Source of the DNA: Strigamia acuminata
Taxonomy: Eukaryota > Arthropoda > Chilopoda > Geophilomorpha > Linotaeniidae
Direction of reading: 5' to 3'
Assembly (NCBI GenBank): GCA_949358305.1
Contig: OX442314.1
Span: 60,957,369 to 61,017,368 of the forward strand
DNA: 60,000 nt
Shown here: piece after piece, positions 21,001-32,290 of the stretch
How positions within the stretch are numbered: position 1 is the first letter of the stretch
How the letters are laid out: each line of letters begins with the position of its first letter
Made by a program: the position numbers and the translations under genes
The notes under the pieces: model-generated
Databases searched by the model: none
What the model was told of the DNA's origin: nothing
Seen by the model: the letters and a program-made list of their open reading frames with translations, nothing else

Positions 21001-24000
21001 AAGCATAAAACAGCCTTTCGCCCTCAGTAAAATCGTAGCGAGAGGTTAAAAAGATGATTGCCATGTCCATCAACCAGTTAGATCATCGCAAGTGGGACAA
21101 ATTCCTCCCGAAAGTTTAGTTTGCATTCAAATCAGCCGTCAATGCTTTGACCGGCTTTTCTCCCTTCGAGCTGGTCCAAGCGACAGACACCAGATTGCCC
21201 GAGGAGCTGGACTCTGATTCACACGCCGAAGAGTTCTTAAAACCGGACAGAGCCAGAGCCTTGCTCCGTAGACTCGTTCACATGATTGGTCTGGCAGCGG
21301 AAGGGAGAGCCCTCGCCCAAGCAAGGCAGAAGAAGTTTTACGATAGAAAGAGGAGCAGCGTTAGTTTAGAGGTCGGCGAAAGTCACCATTAAGGCCATTA
21401 AGCTGCCTGACCCGAACCTGTTTCAGGTGAAGGCCTTTTTACCCTTGACGGAAAAAAATATTTGTGATCAAAGAGCTCTACGGTGACAACATTCTACTGC
21501 TGGAGGACATAGAAGGTTGATCCGAGCCAAACCTAACCAACATAGATAGAGTACAGCTCTGGCGGGATAGCCCAGACCAAGGGTTAGAAAGTCAATCAAC
21601 GTCCTCAGATTGATTTTATTGTGACCCTTCTGTTTATTAATTTAGCCTGTTTTTGTTAGCGTTGTAGTTGCATTTTGTTTGCTGTTCGGTTTAGGGAGGG
21701 GGAAGAAGAGTGTGTTGATTTGGGGGGGATAATGTAATAATTGGAGTTTTGCGCGAGTCTCGAGAGGATTGTTGAGTGAGAGCGCCTTGTTGAGATTCAT
21801 TTGTGTTGATGTTCGAGAGATGTAATTTTGGATTCTGCTACTGTAATAAAGATTTGCTGTTTTCTGTGGATCATCTGGAGTGTATCTGGATTGGCGCCCA
21901 ACCCATGGGAAATCACAGCCAAATGGTTAATGTCCTCTGTTTTTAGTTGATGAGGACATCTGACAAAGTTTCATGATCCAAAATAAATAAACTTTTTGCA
22001 TCTTTGCAGCACAGTGAGGGAGGTGAAACCAAATCCTACTATGGAAGACAGATGGGGTTTGGTGAGTTTGTTAAGAAGTGAAAGTGACAGCTGTATGACC
22101 CATACAGCTGTATGATCCATACAGCTGTATGATCCAGACAGCTGTATGATCCAGACAGCTGTATGATCCAGACAGCTGTATGATCCAGACAGCTGTATGA
22201 TCCAGACAGCTGTATGATCCAGACAGCTGTATGATCCAGACAGCTGTATGATCCAGACAGCTGTATGATCCAGACAGCTGTATGATCCAGACAGCTGTAT
22301 GATCCAGACAGCTGTATGATCCAGACAGCTGTATGATCCAGACAGCTGTATGATCCAGACAGCTGTTTGATCCAGACAGCTGTATGATCCAGACAGCTGT
22401 ATGATCCAGACAGCTGTATGATCCAGACAGCTGTATGATCCAGACAGCTGTATGATCCAGACAGCTGTATGATCCAGACAGCTGTATGATCCAGACAGCT
22501 GTATGATCCAGACAGCTGTATGATCCAGACAGCTGTATGATCCAGACAGCTGTATGATCCAGACAGCTGTATGATCCAGACAGCTGTATGATCCAGACAG
22601 CTGTATGATCCAGACAGCTGTATGATCCAGACAGCTGTATGATCCAGACAGCTGTATGATCCAGACAGCTGTATGATCCAGACAGCTGTATGATCCAGAC
22701 AGCTGTATGATCCAGACAGCTGTATGATCCAGACAGCTGTATGATCCAGACAGCTGTATGATCCAGACAGCTGTATGATCCAGACAGCTGTATGATCCAG
22801 ACAGCTGTATGATCCAGACAGCTGTATGATCCAGACAGCTGTATGGTTCGGTGTGCACTGGATCAGATACATTTTCAGAAGTGGAACCGACCTTCAGTGT
22901 CTGACAAACCTGTCTCAATGATTGACACATTAGGATTCTGGATGAATGCTCACACATCTGTAAATTTTTATCTGGACTCTCCTATCTTTTCAGTAAAAAT
23001 TATACAGGGTGGAACAAAAGTCTGTTCCCCTCAAATATTTCCTCAGCAATTGCATCTAGGCCAACTTTGATGAAGCGATCGTATAGGAAGTTGGGTGAGA
23101 GCAATCCAATGATGTCATCAAATTTGACCTTGAAGGCCATTTTCAAGGTTATTCACTTGCTAACTTCTAAACCAATCAGGTTAGAGCAAAAAAGTCAATT
23201 ACAAAGTTGTAGAGCACCATCAAATTAGTACTATCCAACTTATCTTAGTCATTTTAAGTTAAATGTTTTCTTTTTAAAAAGGAGACAAATCAGAAAAAAA
23301 TCAGCAAAGTGAAATTTTTTTACCCTTGGAGGCATAAGGATAAAATGTGCTGTTCTGGTTTAAGCCATTACAGGTTTATGGACAATTTTTAAGTTGATTG
23401 GTTAAAGTGCCATTTAGTTTGTTTTTAGTTCGGAACTAATTTTATTGAGGACGTAATGCCTAAACAATAAAAATAAATAGATTTGAGCCACCTGGAGGTG
23501 GTTTTAATCACTACTGGTAAATGCAAAAGGCTGTTCACTGAAGGGCTGTTTACAAATACAGCAAAGCCAGCTTAAAAGTTATGCTGGAGTTTTAAGGGGC
23601 AGAAAATTTCCAAGTTAAATACTTAATTAAATAAATGATGAATTTTTACAAATTTCACCTGAGATTTACTTTATTATCAGATAAAAAAGTCACAAATTTT
23701 CAGCAAAAAAAATTCATAGAAAAAAAAATTTTCCTATTCAAGTAAAAGCTTGTCCATAAATCCGTATAGCCAAGGGTTAATCTTGTGATAAAATAATTAT
23801 TGAGGCATTGAAAAAGGCAGTGGTTTTTCTTGTTTACTTGCATAATGATGCACATTTGAATACGTTTATTTAAGTAATTCAGTATTTTTGTGATAGAAAT
23901 TTAAGTTTTGTCACAATGGCTGGCTTTATTTCAGCTGATTTGTCTTATTTTTAAAAGGGAAACATTTAACTTAAGATGACTACGATAAGTTGGATAGTAC

Positions 24001-27000
24001 TAATTTGATGGTGCTCTACAACTTTGTAATTGACTTTTTTGCTCTAACCTGATTGGTTTAGAAGTTAGCAAGTGAATAACCTTGAAAATGGCCATCAAGG
24101 TCAAATTTGATGACATCATTGGATTGCTCTCACCCAACTTCCTATACGATCGCTTCATCAAAGTTGGCCTAGATGCAATTGCTGAGGAAATATTTGAGGG
24201 GAACAGACTTTTGTTCCACCCTGTATAGTTTGGTTTTGCTATGATATGTCTCTTTTAAAAATACAGTGTAGGCTGTGTAGCACCGTCCGGACAACTGTGT
24301 GGTCCGGACAGTTTGGAGGGCCTGATTTGGTCCCGCCCTATACCCAGCAATAATAAATCGCTTCTGCCATCCGGACATTGCCCGGACCGGACAAGTTTCT
24401 AGGTCCCGTCCTATGTCCGGGCTAAGCAGCCTACACTGTATATGTATACCATAGATACCATATATACAATACTTATACCAAATTGCGGTCCGGGCGTTTA
24501 TTTGTTTTTTAGACCCGACCCCCATGGCCCTATTTGAACCCTGGCAGTTATTCGGGCCGGGCAGATATTAAAAAAATCGCGGTTTTTTTTATAGAAAAAA
24601 TCGCTTTTTTTTATGATTTTTAGGACCCCGGCGTTTCTTGCTTAAATCGCCGCTGACCCACCAGCGTTTAAACGAGCCTTGGCGTATATCAGAACCCGGC
24701 GCCAATTTGAAGTTTTACGGTATTTAGTAGTCATGTGCAAATATATTTTTTAGAGGTACATTTTGTAGCTTAAAGGTGGGAGAGTTCAGATAAAAATATT
24801 CAGAAGCAATGGTTTCTTTTTCTGAAAGTTACAGGGAGAAGAATCCAAATGTGACAGTTTTGTCAGACACTACAGTTTGTCTAAACTACACAGCTTACAC
24901 TTTGGCTTATCCTATTTCTAATAAATATAAGTAAAATAATAAGAAATTTACGAAAATATATGCGCATTTGCTTATTTTTGTAAGCATTTTTAACAAGACT
25001 TATTTTGTATACATTCTGCTGCCTCAATTATCATGTGTACATGTACTCAATAGTGAGTTTGCGGTTGCCAATTGTTCCTTATAATTATGAGTTACAAGCT
25101 CATAATTATAAAAATGGACTTATAACATTACGTAACTCCTCAACTTTTACACTATTTTGTAAAATAAGGGAGCCAATCAGATAGCTTAATACTATTTGAA
25201 GCTCCTCCCACTATTGCAAATGGCGCTGATGGTGCTAATGGGAATTCAAAATGGCTGCCTGATCTGTTTCAACAATCAGCCTCAATCACAATTTCTTTCT
25301 GTCATTGAAGGATAGAAACAATTAAAATCATTCCAGGTAAGCAAATAAATAAACTCTAAGACAATTTCATGTCTGAATACTGTCAAATTAGTAAAACTAA
25401 AGATTTTTATTTTCTTTTGCATAGGGATTTGTTCTACCATTACATGGTATTTATAAGTATAATTTATAAAATATATTTATTGTACCGCAAGTGCCTATTT
25501 CAAAAAGGAATTATAATTATAATTATGAGCTTGTAACTCATAATTATAAGGAACAATTGGCAACCGCAAACTCACTATTAGTCCAGACTTTATTTAACCG
25601 GATAACCTTGGCATTAGTTTTCTCATAAACATGACGTTACATGTAAATTACCCATAATGCATTTTGATTATTTGGAACAAGAAAAAATCAAATTCCGACC
25701 CCGGAAATCGTGTTTTAGCTCATTTCCGTTTTTGATACTAAAATGTCGTTGGTATGTTGGTCTAACTTATCGTTAATATGACGATATTCCGATCGAAGTA
25801 TTTAACCAAACAGTACAAGTACACTAAGATAGTTTTTGTTATTTGAGATATATGATAAACTAAATTAAAACAGAACACGTTATCTTGTACGTTTATTTTT
25901 TCTTATACATTCTATTCATTTTATTAGCAAAATGATATGTTACGAGGGACATTTGGAGCTTCTTCGTATTATCTTAAACGTAAGGAATACACGGTTTTTC
26001 CAACGTTGCAGGATACTTGGGGTTTTATGATTAAAAAAGACACCGATGTAACAAAATATTTGTGGATGACATTTCTAAACCCATTTCCACTACTTCTTTG
26101 GCTCATTATATTCACTACATATTTGCTCATTACTTTGTCTTTAAATTTTTCAAAGAGGAACAAGAAAGAAAGAGCCAGACATACTCTGTCAGGTAATTAT
26201 AACGGGTGACATTACATAACGGGAAGATTAAAGAATCCACTGATTGTCATTAACTGTATTGGTCAAAGACTAGTTCACCCATTTCTGTTTTACACTGTAG
26301 ATACGTTCCAAAAAAAATAAATCTGTAAAAAGAGATTGTACCTGCAGATATAGGTAATTTGTTCCAGATCATTTGGCAACAAACAAAGGAAATTCCATAA
26401 ACATTTTGTAGGAAATTATCATTAATATATTGTATATTCTTGAAATTTATATCACATTGAAATTTTAAAAGGCTAATATTTACTCCATTGTCGTCACGTC
26501 GCAAAAATGTAGTGAAAGCGTTCGGAAAACGTCACAAAACATCCAGAAAAGATAACAAAATCACCAGGAAATCATTTTACACATTAGTGCTGGAATTAGC
26601 AAAAATAGTGCTAGTCTTCAGATTAAATATTGCTGAAAAAGTAGTGCCGGATTCAGTTTTTTTAGTCCCAAATCCAGTAAAATTAGTGCACCAATAATTT
26701 ATAGCGATAAAAACAAAATTGAAAATTTTTCTAGATATGAGAAAAAAATACAGTAAAAACAGATTTGGAAGTATTAGTGACTGATATTCATGGTAATTTT
26801 GCCAGGTTAGGTATGCTTCATTGCGTCTGTGAGGTTCAATTCTGACAAGCAGACTCCTGAACATATTTGTATAATACGTTGTGGTCATTTGATGTATATT
26901 TATCCTCCCCTAGCCATGAGGCGACCGACCACCACTCACAATTATTTAGTCAAGCTAATGCACAAATGCAATTCAGTCATTATTTGAACCATTTAAACCA

Positions 27001-28378
27001 TGCAATTTCAGTGTAAAAATTCCATACTCCAAGCTATCTTAAAGAGAATTTTTTTAAATCGCCAAGTAAACATCTCAACTTTTTTTCTTTCAGTTTGTAT
27101 AGCAACTCAAATAAAACATATCTTTGTGATGTTGATCTTTATGTGTTACGATGCTGTATTATACACGTCATTGACTGTCGCTCCAACTAGAGATCAATAC
27201 AACGACATTCACGAATTACTATTAGATGACAAAGTCAACTTGTTTGCTACGGGAAACTACTTTACGTATAATGACATTATGGTAATCTCGTTACAGATTG
27301 TTGAAGGGAGTAAAATTCGTCTTATGATTATTTAGATTAGTAAAATATCCCATTTTAAATTTCAGAAAATAACAAATACAAATCTGAAGCAGAAAATAAG
27401 GGAACGTATGGAAAAAAGCGTTAATAAAGGAAACGTTTCTACCGACTCCAAACTGACACAACTGCTGTTGTCTGGAAACAATGCTTATATTGATAGATAC
27501 GAATTTTTACTAGACATTCCATTTCAACAAAGTGAAATTAATTCTTGCATGTTCAGTACTAAAAGAATTCCTATACCTTCTGCATCATACTTAACATTCA
27601 GACGAGGATCAAAGCATGTAGAGATAATTAATCAGAAGTAAGTATGATATGCGTGAGCTTATATTCCAGCGTTCTGGAGAACAATGGGGATCTCATTTTG
27701 GATAGATACTGTTTCTAGACCGAGGTTTCATGGAGACTTTCTATAATTTGACACAGTGCTGGACTGGCCCTGGCGGGCTACCGGGAATTTCTTGGTGGCC
27801 TGTGACCCGGTGGCCTGTGGTGGGCCTACCGTGGCCCGTCCCTAGGCCATCGTAACCTATCCCTGTGGCACGACCCATCCAGATTTCCCGGTACTAAATT
27901 TGTACCCAGTCCAGCCTGGATTTGACAACCAGCAGCAGTCGTAATAGGTTGGAAGAGTCTTTGCAAGTTTGAACAGAGAGAAACAAATATGCCGACTAAT
28001 TTAGTCCAGGTCTCAGAAATTACAGAAGGAAAAAGGGGAGAAGGGGACAAGAAGCAGACCCATTTCATGTCAATCTATTGCACTGTGCCGAAAATTGGAC
28101 TTACATATTCTGAATAATCCTTTTCATATTATTTCAGAATTCTCAAGTTAAAAGAAAGTGGAATTTTAGCTAAAATAACCAAAGACCAAACCGTTGAACT
28201 TGAAACAACAAACTGTAGTGGAAATGATCAGATGGAGAAACCAATCTCTATATCTCACATGGTTACAGCTTTTCTGGTCATCGTTGGAGGCGTTCTGATC
28301 TCAGTGATGGCATTGCTTGCAGAATTAGTTTATGCTCGTTATCAGGGCTGGCTGAAGACACAATCAGACAAGCAGTGA
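17004..28378 (+). CDS. Ionotropic-receptor (IR) type glutamate-receptor-like channel, tandem copy B
   Basis: A multi-exon gene. Supported coding exons are 17004-17268, 17325-17497, 17559-17720, 17780-17968, 18014-18087, then 25928-26192, 27094-27281, 27366-27637 and 28138-28378. All junctions are GT-AG. Phases agree everywhere except across the 7.8-kb intron, where exon 5 ends in phase 2 and the next exon opens in phase 0, so at least one exon between them is not located. The protein has a signal peptide, a divergent extracellular ligand-binding region, TM1, a very short pore segment, TM3, the S2 lobe and TM4. IRs are ligand-gated cation channels of chemosensory neurons and other cells in protostomes. 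I cannot assign a ligand or an ortholog; it looks like a divergent, lineage-specific IR. The frame has no stops. Confidence 0.75.
18346..18460. repeat. TCAGGCA repeat block related to 11540-11645
   Basis: Shares cgtcaggtgtcaggcatcag-like units, the spacer ccaaaactaaacgtcagg and the order of direct and inverted units with the centre of the nested hAT-type element, so it is a fragment of the same family. Confidence 0.55.
18735..19760. mobile_element. Putative foldback transposon with inverted TTTAGCGA arrays
   Basis: The left side (18735-18855) carries about eight tttagcga-type units. The right side (19548-19745) carries about eight in the opposite orientation (tcgctaaaa). Such mirrored subterminal arrays are typical of transposase binding sites. 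Inside sits a second small inverted-repeat element (about 18905-19152: cgattaagagccgc against ggcgactcttaatcgg). No transposase ORF. Boundaries are approximate. Confidence 0.45.
20330..21560 (+). pseudogene. Decayed Ty3/gypsy integrase fragment
   Basis: The reading at 20593-21027 has the end of the HHCC finger ([17 protein letters not shown]) and the first core aspartate in the YADHIG stretch. The second-aspartate segment is altered ([10 protein letters not shown] for D), and a stop follows AFRPQ, where the third catalytic residue should be near. The frame continues after frameshifts at 21147-21390 with [10 protein letters not shown]-like C-terminal sequence and at 21390-21550. Upstream (20330-20575) a further frame fits the linker between RNase H and integrase. 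No gag, protease or RT remain. It is dead. Confidence 0.7.
21733..21909 (+). mobile_element. LTR-like block followed by a tRNA-Lys-type primer-binding site
   Basis: After a purine-rich run (ttgggggggataa, 21719-21732) a candidate LTR starts TGTAATAATTGG and contains AATAAA (21845-21850). It is followed at 21892 by TGGCGCCCAAC, the start of a primer-binding site for tRNA-Lys. The order polypurine tract, LTR, PBS would be the junction between two tandem element copies. The LTR end lacks a clear CA, so boundaries and interpretation are weak. Confidence 0.35.
22086..22845. repeat. 17-bp satellite GACAGCTGTATGATCCA, 44 full copies plus partial
   Basis: The unit is repeated head to tail (748 bp / 17 = 44, plus a 12-bp partial). 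The first three units carry small variants (gaccca, tacagctg) and one inner unit at about 22370 has ctgttt for ctgtat; the others I checked are identical. Each unit holds the palindrome CAGCTG (an E-box). Because 17 is not a multiple of 3 and the unit has no stop on the - strand, long frames stay open there, giving a 17-residue periodic product that is not a real protein. It lies in an intron of the IR gene. Confidence 0.95.
23001..24227. mobile_element. Long-arm inverted-repeat element with TATACAGGGTG ends
   Basis: Arms 23001-23272 and 23958-24227 are nearly perfect reverse complements over about 265 bp, starting TATACAGGGTGGAACAAAAG on both sides. The centre (about 680 bp) has no coding capacity. 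The TA at both edges fits a TA-targeting (mariner-like) element, but this is inferred. It lies in the IR intron in a position to form a 265-bp hairpin in the pre-mRNA. Confidence 0.8.
24264..24438. mobile_element. CAGTGTAGGCTG MITE, 175 bp, TA target
   Basis: Ends CAGTGTAGGCTG and its complement CAGCCTACACTG, each flanked by TA. GC-richer interior with cggacc repeats. The TA duplication and CAGT start fit Tc1/mariner-type elements. Confidence 0.6.
25049..25579. mobile_element. Inverted-repeat element, 531 bp, in the IR intron
   Basis: Arms of about 60 bp: aatagtgagtttgcggttgc at the left, the exact complement at the right, continuing through ataattatgagttacaagct. No ORF. Non-autonomous DNA transposon of unknown class. 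Confidence 0.7.
25928..28378 (+). CDS. IR gene copy B, channel exon block (S1 end, TM1, TM3, S2, TM4)
   Basis: Exons 25928-26192, 27094-27281, 27366-27637, 28138-28378; phases 0/1/0/2 all match. The first exon ends the S1 lobe ([18 protein letters not shown]) and holds TM1 ([18 protein letters not shown]), preceded by the WMTFLNPF motif typical of iGluRs. The second exon gives TM3 ([19 protein letters not shown]), in the place of the Y.S.L.S.LT gate motif, and the S2 start. Only about 20 residues separate TM1 and TM3, so the pore loop is very short. The third exon is S2. The fourth has [12 protein letters not shown], then TM4 ([24 protein letters not shown]) and a short basic cytoplasmic tail. 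Confidence 0.8.
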
Positions 28379-29060
28379 AAATGCACAGAGTACCAAAACA
28401 TATGAGACGCATCCAGCAAACAGAAAATACTGATTTTGGTTTGCACGTATATAAAGGATTTATCAACGGGACGGACATAAAAATTGTACGGCGCACCGAT
28501 ACTTAGAGCCAGCCCTCACTACTAACATTCGTCTGCATGCCCAAGTAGCACTTAAATTTAATCTCTATAAAGATGTAGCCATACCCAACAATGTTAAATC
28601 ATTCTATTAAATTGAGATTTATGCATTTTAGAACTATGTAAATTTAGATGTGTATCACTTATAATAGTATAAATTTGCTAATGCTGTTAAACTGACTTCA
28701 CAATTGAATGTATTGTTTTGATGCACAACATTGTGCTACTGTATAAGTTATACAGTGTAATACTGTTTGCTTAATTACTGAAGCTATTAGTACAATTGGT
28801 TTTCTCTTTTGGCCGTAGTCTGATGTTATTCTAATGTTATTCTGATGCTGTTAAACTTTTTGTGGTTATTGTAATCTCATAAATTATAGTTGTTGTAGTA
28901 CTAAATTTTGGTCGAACTGACGAACGCTGTCCGTCCAATAATAAATTAACTTTTCATCCTGTAATATTGTCTTTGTCTGTTGCGGTTTAGTTTTTTGATT
29001 TTGTTGGTGATATTGTTCAGTGTGTCACTGTCAGGTGGCATACAAGTGTATTTGAATATA
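28379..29060 (+). other. 3' UTR of IR gene copy B
   Basis: Follows the TGA at 28376-28378. Contains AATAAA at 28940-28945. The part from 28590 is shared with 1-440, the UTR of the previous tandem copy. Confidence 0.6.
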
Positions 29061-29208
29061 TATACGGTATATAATAAGAGAATAAATTTCCTGTTTAACA
29101 TGCACTTGTAACACATGTGTCCAGTTTCATCTCTAACCTCATCTTGATGCAAATAACCCCATCCAAGCATAATCTCAACAGGTTATGGGTCCGGGTACTC
29201 TGTCCACC

Positions 29209-30644
29209 TTGGGTTTCTCTACCGGTATTTACCGGTATCAAGAAAATACCGAATATCGAACACCGTCTTTAGTTCGGTATTGGTACCGGTTTTTATAACA
29301 CCCGTTGAATGGGAATTTTTTTAAACATAAAAATGCAAAGTTATCGATTTTTTGCTTAAAAATGTGGATTTATCTATTTTTTTTAGCTTAAAAGTTTTAA
29401 GCTAAAAAAAAATCGATAAATTCAAGTTTTAAGTTAAAACTTGAATTTATCGATCTTTATATGTATGAATTAGAAATTAATTGATTTTTTTTTCATATAA
29501 AAACGAAAATTTATCAATTTTTTTAACTTAAAACTGAGAATTTACGGATTTTTTAACATAAAAGTGAGAATTTATCGAATTTCGTAACTTAAAAAATCTT
29601 ATAAACTCAATTCCTACCTTTTTCTCTTAGTTTAGTATTTCTAAGTTATTCTCCTTTGAGTGTGCGCAAATAATTCTTTGCGCATGACTTTGTTTCTTTT
29701 ACCTTACCCCTCTCTTTCTGATTAGTTAGACTCTTCCAACATTTTATATTATTTCCTACTTTATTTAACCTAAATGACTCATTTGTGCCGACTCATCTTA
29801 ACAATATATGCGCATGAGGTTTCTTGCGCATCTCATTTATTTCCAACAATCACATTTAATTCTACTTTCCCCCTCCTTTTAGAAATAATTATTCACACTA
29901 ATAGTTTGGCCCTCTGATCACCTGATCAGAGGTTACTTATAGCTTTGCTGACCACAATAACCACACTTCTCCTCTTCCATCTGAACTGCCAACCAGCTTT
30001 TACACCTGGTCCAGTGGAATGAGAATGTCAAACCTCTCTCTCTTTGCGCCTAAACACCGCATTCATACTAAAACTAGTCCTATTGCGCAAACCTAATGCC
30101 TTTCCTATTTTTTACCATGCCTGGCTATCATTCTTCACCCATGTTAAAGCTTGATCCAGTGCACGTTTATTTTTACAAACAACATCAACTGTAAGTAAAG
30201 AGAACTGTCGTTAAAAAATATTAGTTGTAACAACAGCGAGTTGAGAGCGTTTCACCGCCAAACGTCCATATTGCGCGGCGGCATGTTACGAACGTTCTCG
30301 CGAGCCTGCGACCCATTTGCGCGAACTAAACACCTGCGCAAATTATTTAGTCAACCATTAAACAACATCAATTTGAGTTTAAGACGTGACAACAGCTTCT
30401 CAATTTCAACAAATGATAACAAAACAACCCCATATTTGTCAATCTTCTACAACCTATTGAAAATAATATTGAAAGTAAAAATAAACAAAAATTACAATTA
30501 AAACATTACGATTAAAATTAAAATATTTAAGATTGTAGCTATTTTATTTTACTTTATTACCGAAAAATACCGGTTTACCGGTTTCTTGAATATTGAATAC
30601 CGAAATACCGGTTTTTCCAAAAGTCCCGATTTTGAGAAACCCTA
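29209..30644. mobile_element. hAT-type non-autonomous element, 1.4 kb
   Basis: Ends ttgggtttctc and the complement tagggtttctc, flanked by TGTCCACC (29201-29208) and TGTCCACT (30645-30652), an 8-bp duplication with one mismatch. Subterminal taccggtatt-type repeats are mirrored at both ends. The interior holds imperfect repeats of aatttatcgatt. No transposase ORF. Confidence 0.65.
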
Positions 30645-30649
30645 TGTCC

Positions 30650-31352
30650 ACTTCTGTATCGCGGAAACTTAGGCCTTCTGCAATTATTACAATCTTTCTT
30701 TTTATTTTTTCGTGTATTAAGTGCGATTTGCGCAATCTATTTGGAGAGATAATGGAGCAGAGAAGAGAAGAAGATTCTTTGGAATGAATTAATTAATGGA
30801 TCGTGGCAGAGAATGTTAGAGGACCTCGCATGTTATTCTCTGGTCACAATTTATGTATAGTTTCAAAAATTATTAAAGTTTTAAAATAATATCCTACAAT
30901 AAATCCAGCTAAAAATTAAATATCAAACTTTTTTTTTAGATAGAAACCTCTATGCATTTCGTTTTCATTTCCTCTCATCGTATTTCCACCTTTTCCTTTT
31001 TTAAATTATTTCCGATGTGATGCAACAGCCTCCAGTGACAAGAAATTGCAACACAACGAATCACAACCAATGATAAGGTAATGCTGGCTACAACCAATGA
31101 TAATGTAATGCTGGCGACACAACTTGTCTAGGCTTTTTCAGTCGAAGCAACTAATTATGCGTCTCTTTGTTATTTTCTTGGCATGACAAACTTTTTAAAA
31201 TTAATTTTATTTATTTTTTTTCCCAAATTGATGTTTGGTAGTCTTAAAAATCAAGTTTAATTTATATATTGCCAAAGGACCAAAATATAACATTAAAAAG
31301 TATAAAATTTCTAATAAAAGTTAAAAACAAAAATGAATTACCAACTGTTGCG
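30650..31352. other. AT-rich intergenic stretch
   Basis: A short direct repeat (caaccaatgataaggtaatg / caaccaatgataatgtaatg, 31065-31110) is the only structure. The last 38 bases (31315-31352) are the start of the dispersed repeat whose remainder is at 34151. Confidence 0.4.
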
Positions 31353-32209
31353 AACAGAATGGAATTTATTGTGACTGCTTAATTGCAATTATTTTTCAGT
31401 GTTTTATTTTTGTCTTCTTATTGATATAACTTGCTTATTGATTTTCTGCAATTGAAGTTCTAACCATACTTTTCAGATTTTGTCATAATAAACAATTTAA
31501 GGTGTAATTTTATTCAAGTGTCATTTTGATTGTGTTGATTTGTTCATTTTATTATTTACATAAAGTGTTTACAGTGTTTTATTTCAAATCTCATGATTTT
31601 TTATACTGATTACTTGAAATTATTCAATTTATTCATGTTTAGTACTTATTCTGTGTTGAATTCTTATTTCTATTCATTTGTCTGTTTATTCTGTAATTTT
31701 TGTGTATATTTCTAGTAATTTTCATTTTCCAGTTCAGTTGTGCAATGAGTATGATACTATTTTCAGTTTCCAGTTGACTTTTGCGAAGATTTTCAATGTG
31801 TGTTGTTTTTGGTTAAAATCCATGCTTGAAAATGTTAAATCTCATGTTTCTAGTGTAATTTTGTCTGCTGAGTTCATTTCTGACGTTGTTTTATTGAATT
31901 GATGACTCTAAATGTCATATTTTTGCATATTTCGTCTGTAGCAATGAGTTAGGCCTAATTTGTGCACTCTTGTTCTAATTCATCTAATTTAAAGCATTAT
32001 TCACCTTAGTTACGATTGGATTTTGTGTTCTTTGTATCTCAGAGACCATTTTAATGTATTTTATTCTAATTTTGATGTAGGGTCCGCGAATTGGCAATCT
32101 TGCTGTGTTTTATTTCTCTTTCATTGCCTAGCAACCCATTGATGATGTAATGTGTATTTTTAGATTTCAATTGTTGAGCACATGCTGTTTCATTGTTGCC
32201 CGTGCCATA

Positions 32210-32290
32210 TACCGGGTGGCCCACATAAAAGCGGCCCGAAAATGTGTGTATGTAATATTATGGGGCCGCTTTTATGTGGGCCACCCGGTA
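32210..32290. mobile_element. 81-bp perfect hairpin MITE
   Basis: 28-bp perfect inverted repeats starting TACCGGGTGGCCCACATAAA separated by a 25-bp loop. Minimal DNA element or its foldback derivative. Confidence 0.7.

Larger units (their letters stand above)
18088..25927 (+). other. Large intron region of IR gene copy B, filled with repeats
   Basis: Between exon 5 and the TM1 exon lie: GTCAGGC-type repeat (18346-18460), inverted TTTAGCGA arrays (18735-19760), a gypsy integrase relic (20330-21560), an LTR/PBS-like block (21733-21909), a 17-bp satellite (22086-22845), long inverted-repeat element (23001-24227), a CAGTGTAGG element (24264-24438) and another inverted repeat (25049-25579). A missing S1 exon must lie somewhere here, or it has been lost. 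The best splice-bounded open segment I saw (about 24834-24930) does not restore the phase. Confidence 0.5.

Noticed and set aside
22086-22845. CRISPR-like repeat array
   Set aside because: Units are contiguous without spacers, and the context is a eukaryotic intron.
21971-22957. Long periodic open frames (up to 328 residues) on the - strand across the satellite
   Set aside because: They arise because the 17-bp unit lacks stops on that strand. All frames code for the same 17-residue period and there is no independent start, splice or domain evidence.
24834-24930. Candidate missing IR exon ([18 protein letters not shown]...)
   Set aside because: Acceptor and donor are good and phase-2 entry fits, but it leaves in phase 2 and so does not connect to the next exon.
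25928-25979. Alternative reading of the TM1 exon in phase 2 ending at a GTAAGG donor ([13 protein letters not shown])
   Set aside because: It resembles an S1 helix and would solve the phase problem, but it needs a 32-bp intron and drops the S1 end sequence. The long continuous frame is more convincing.
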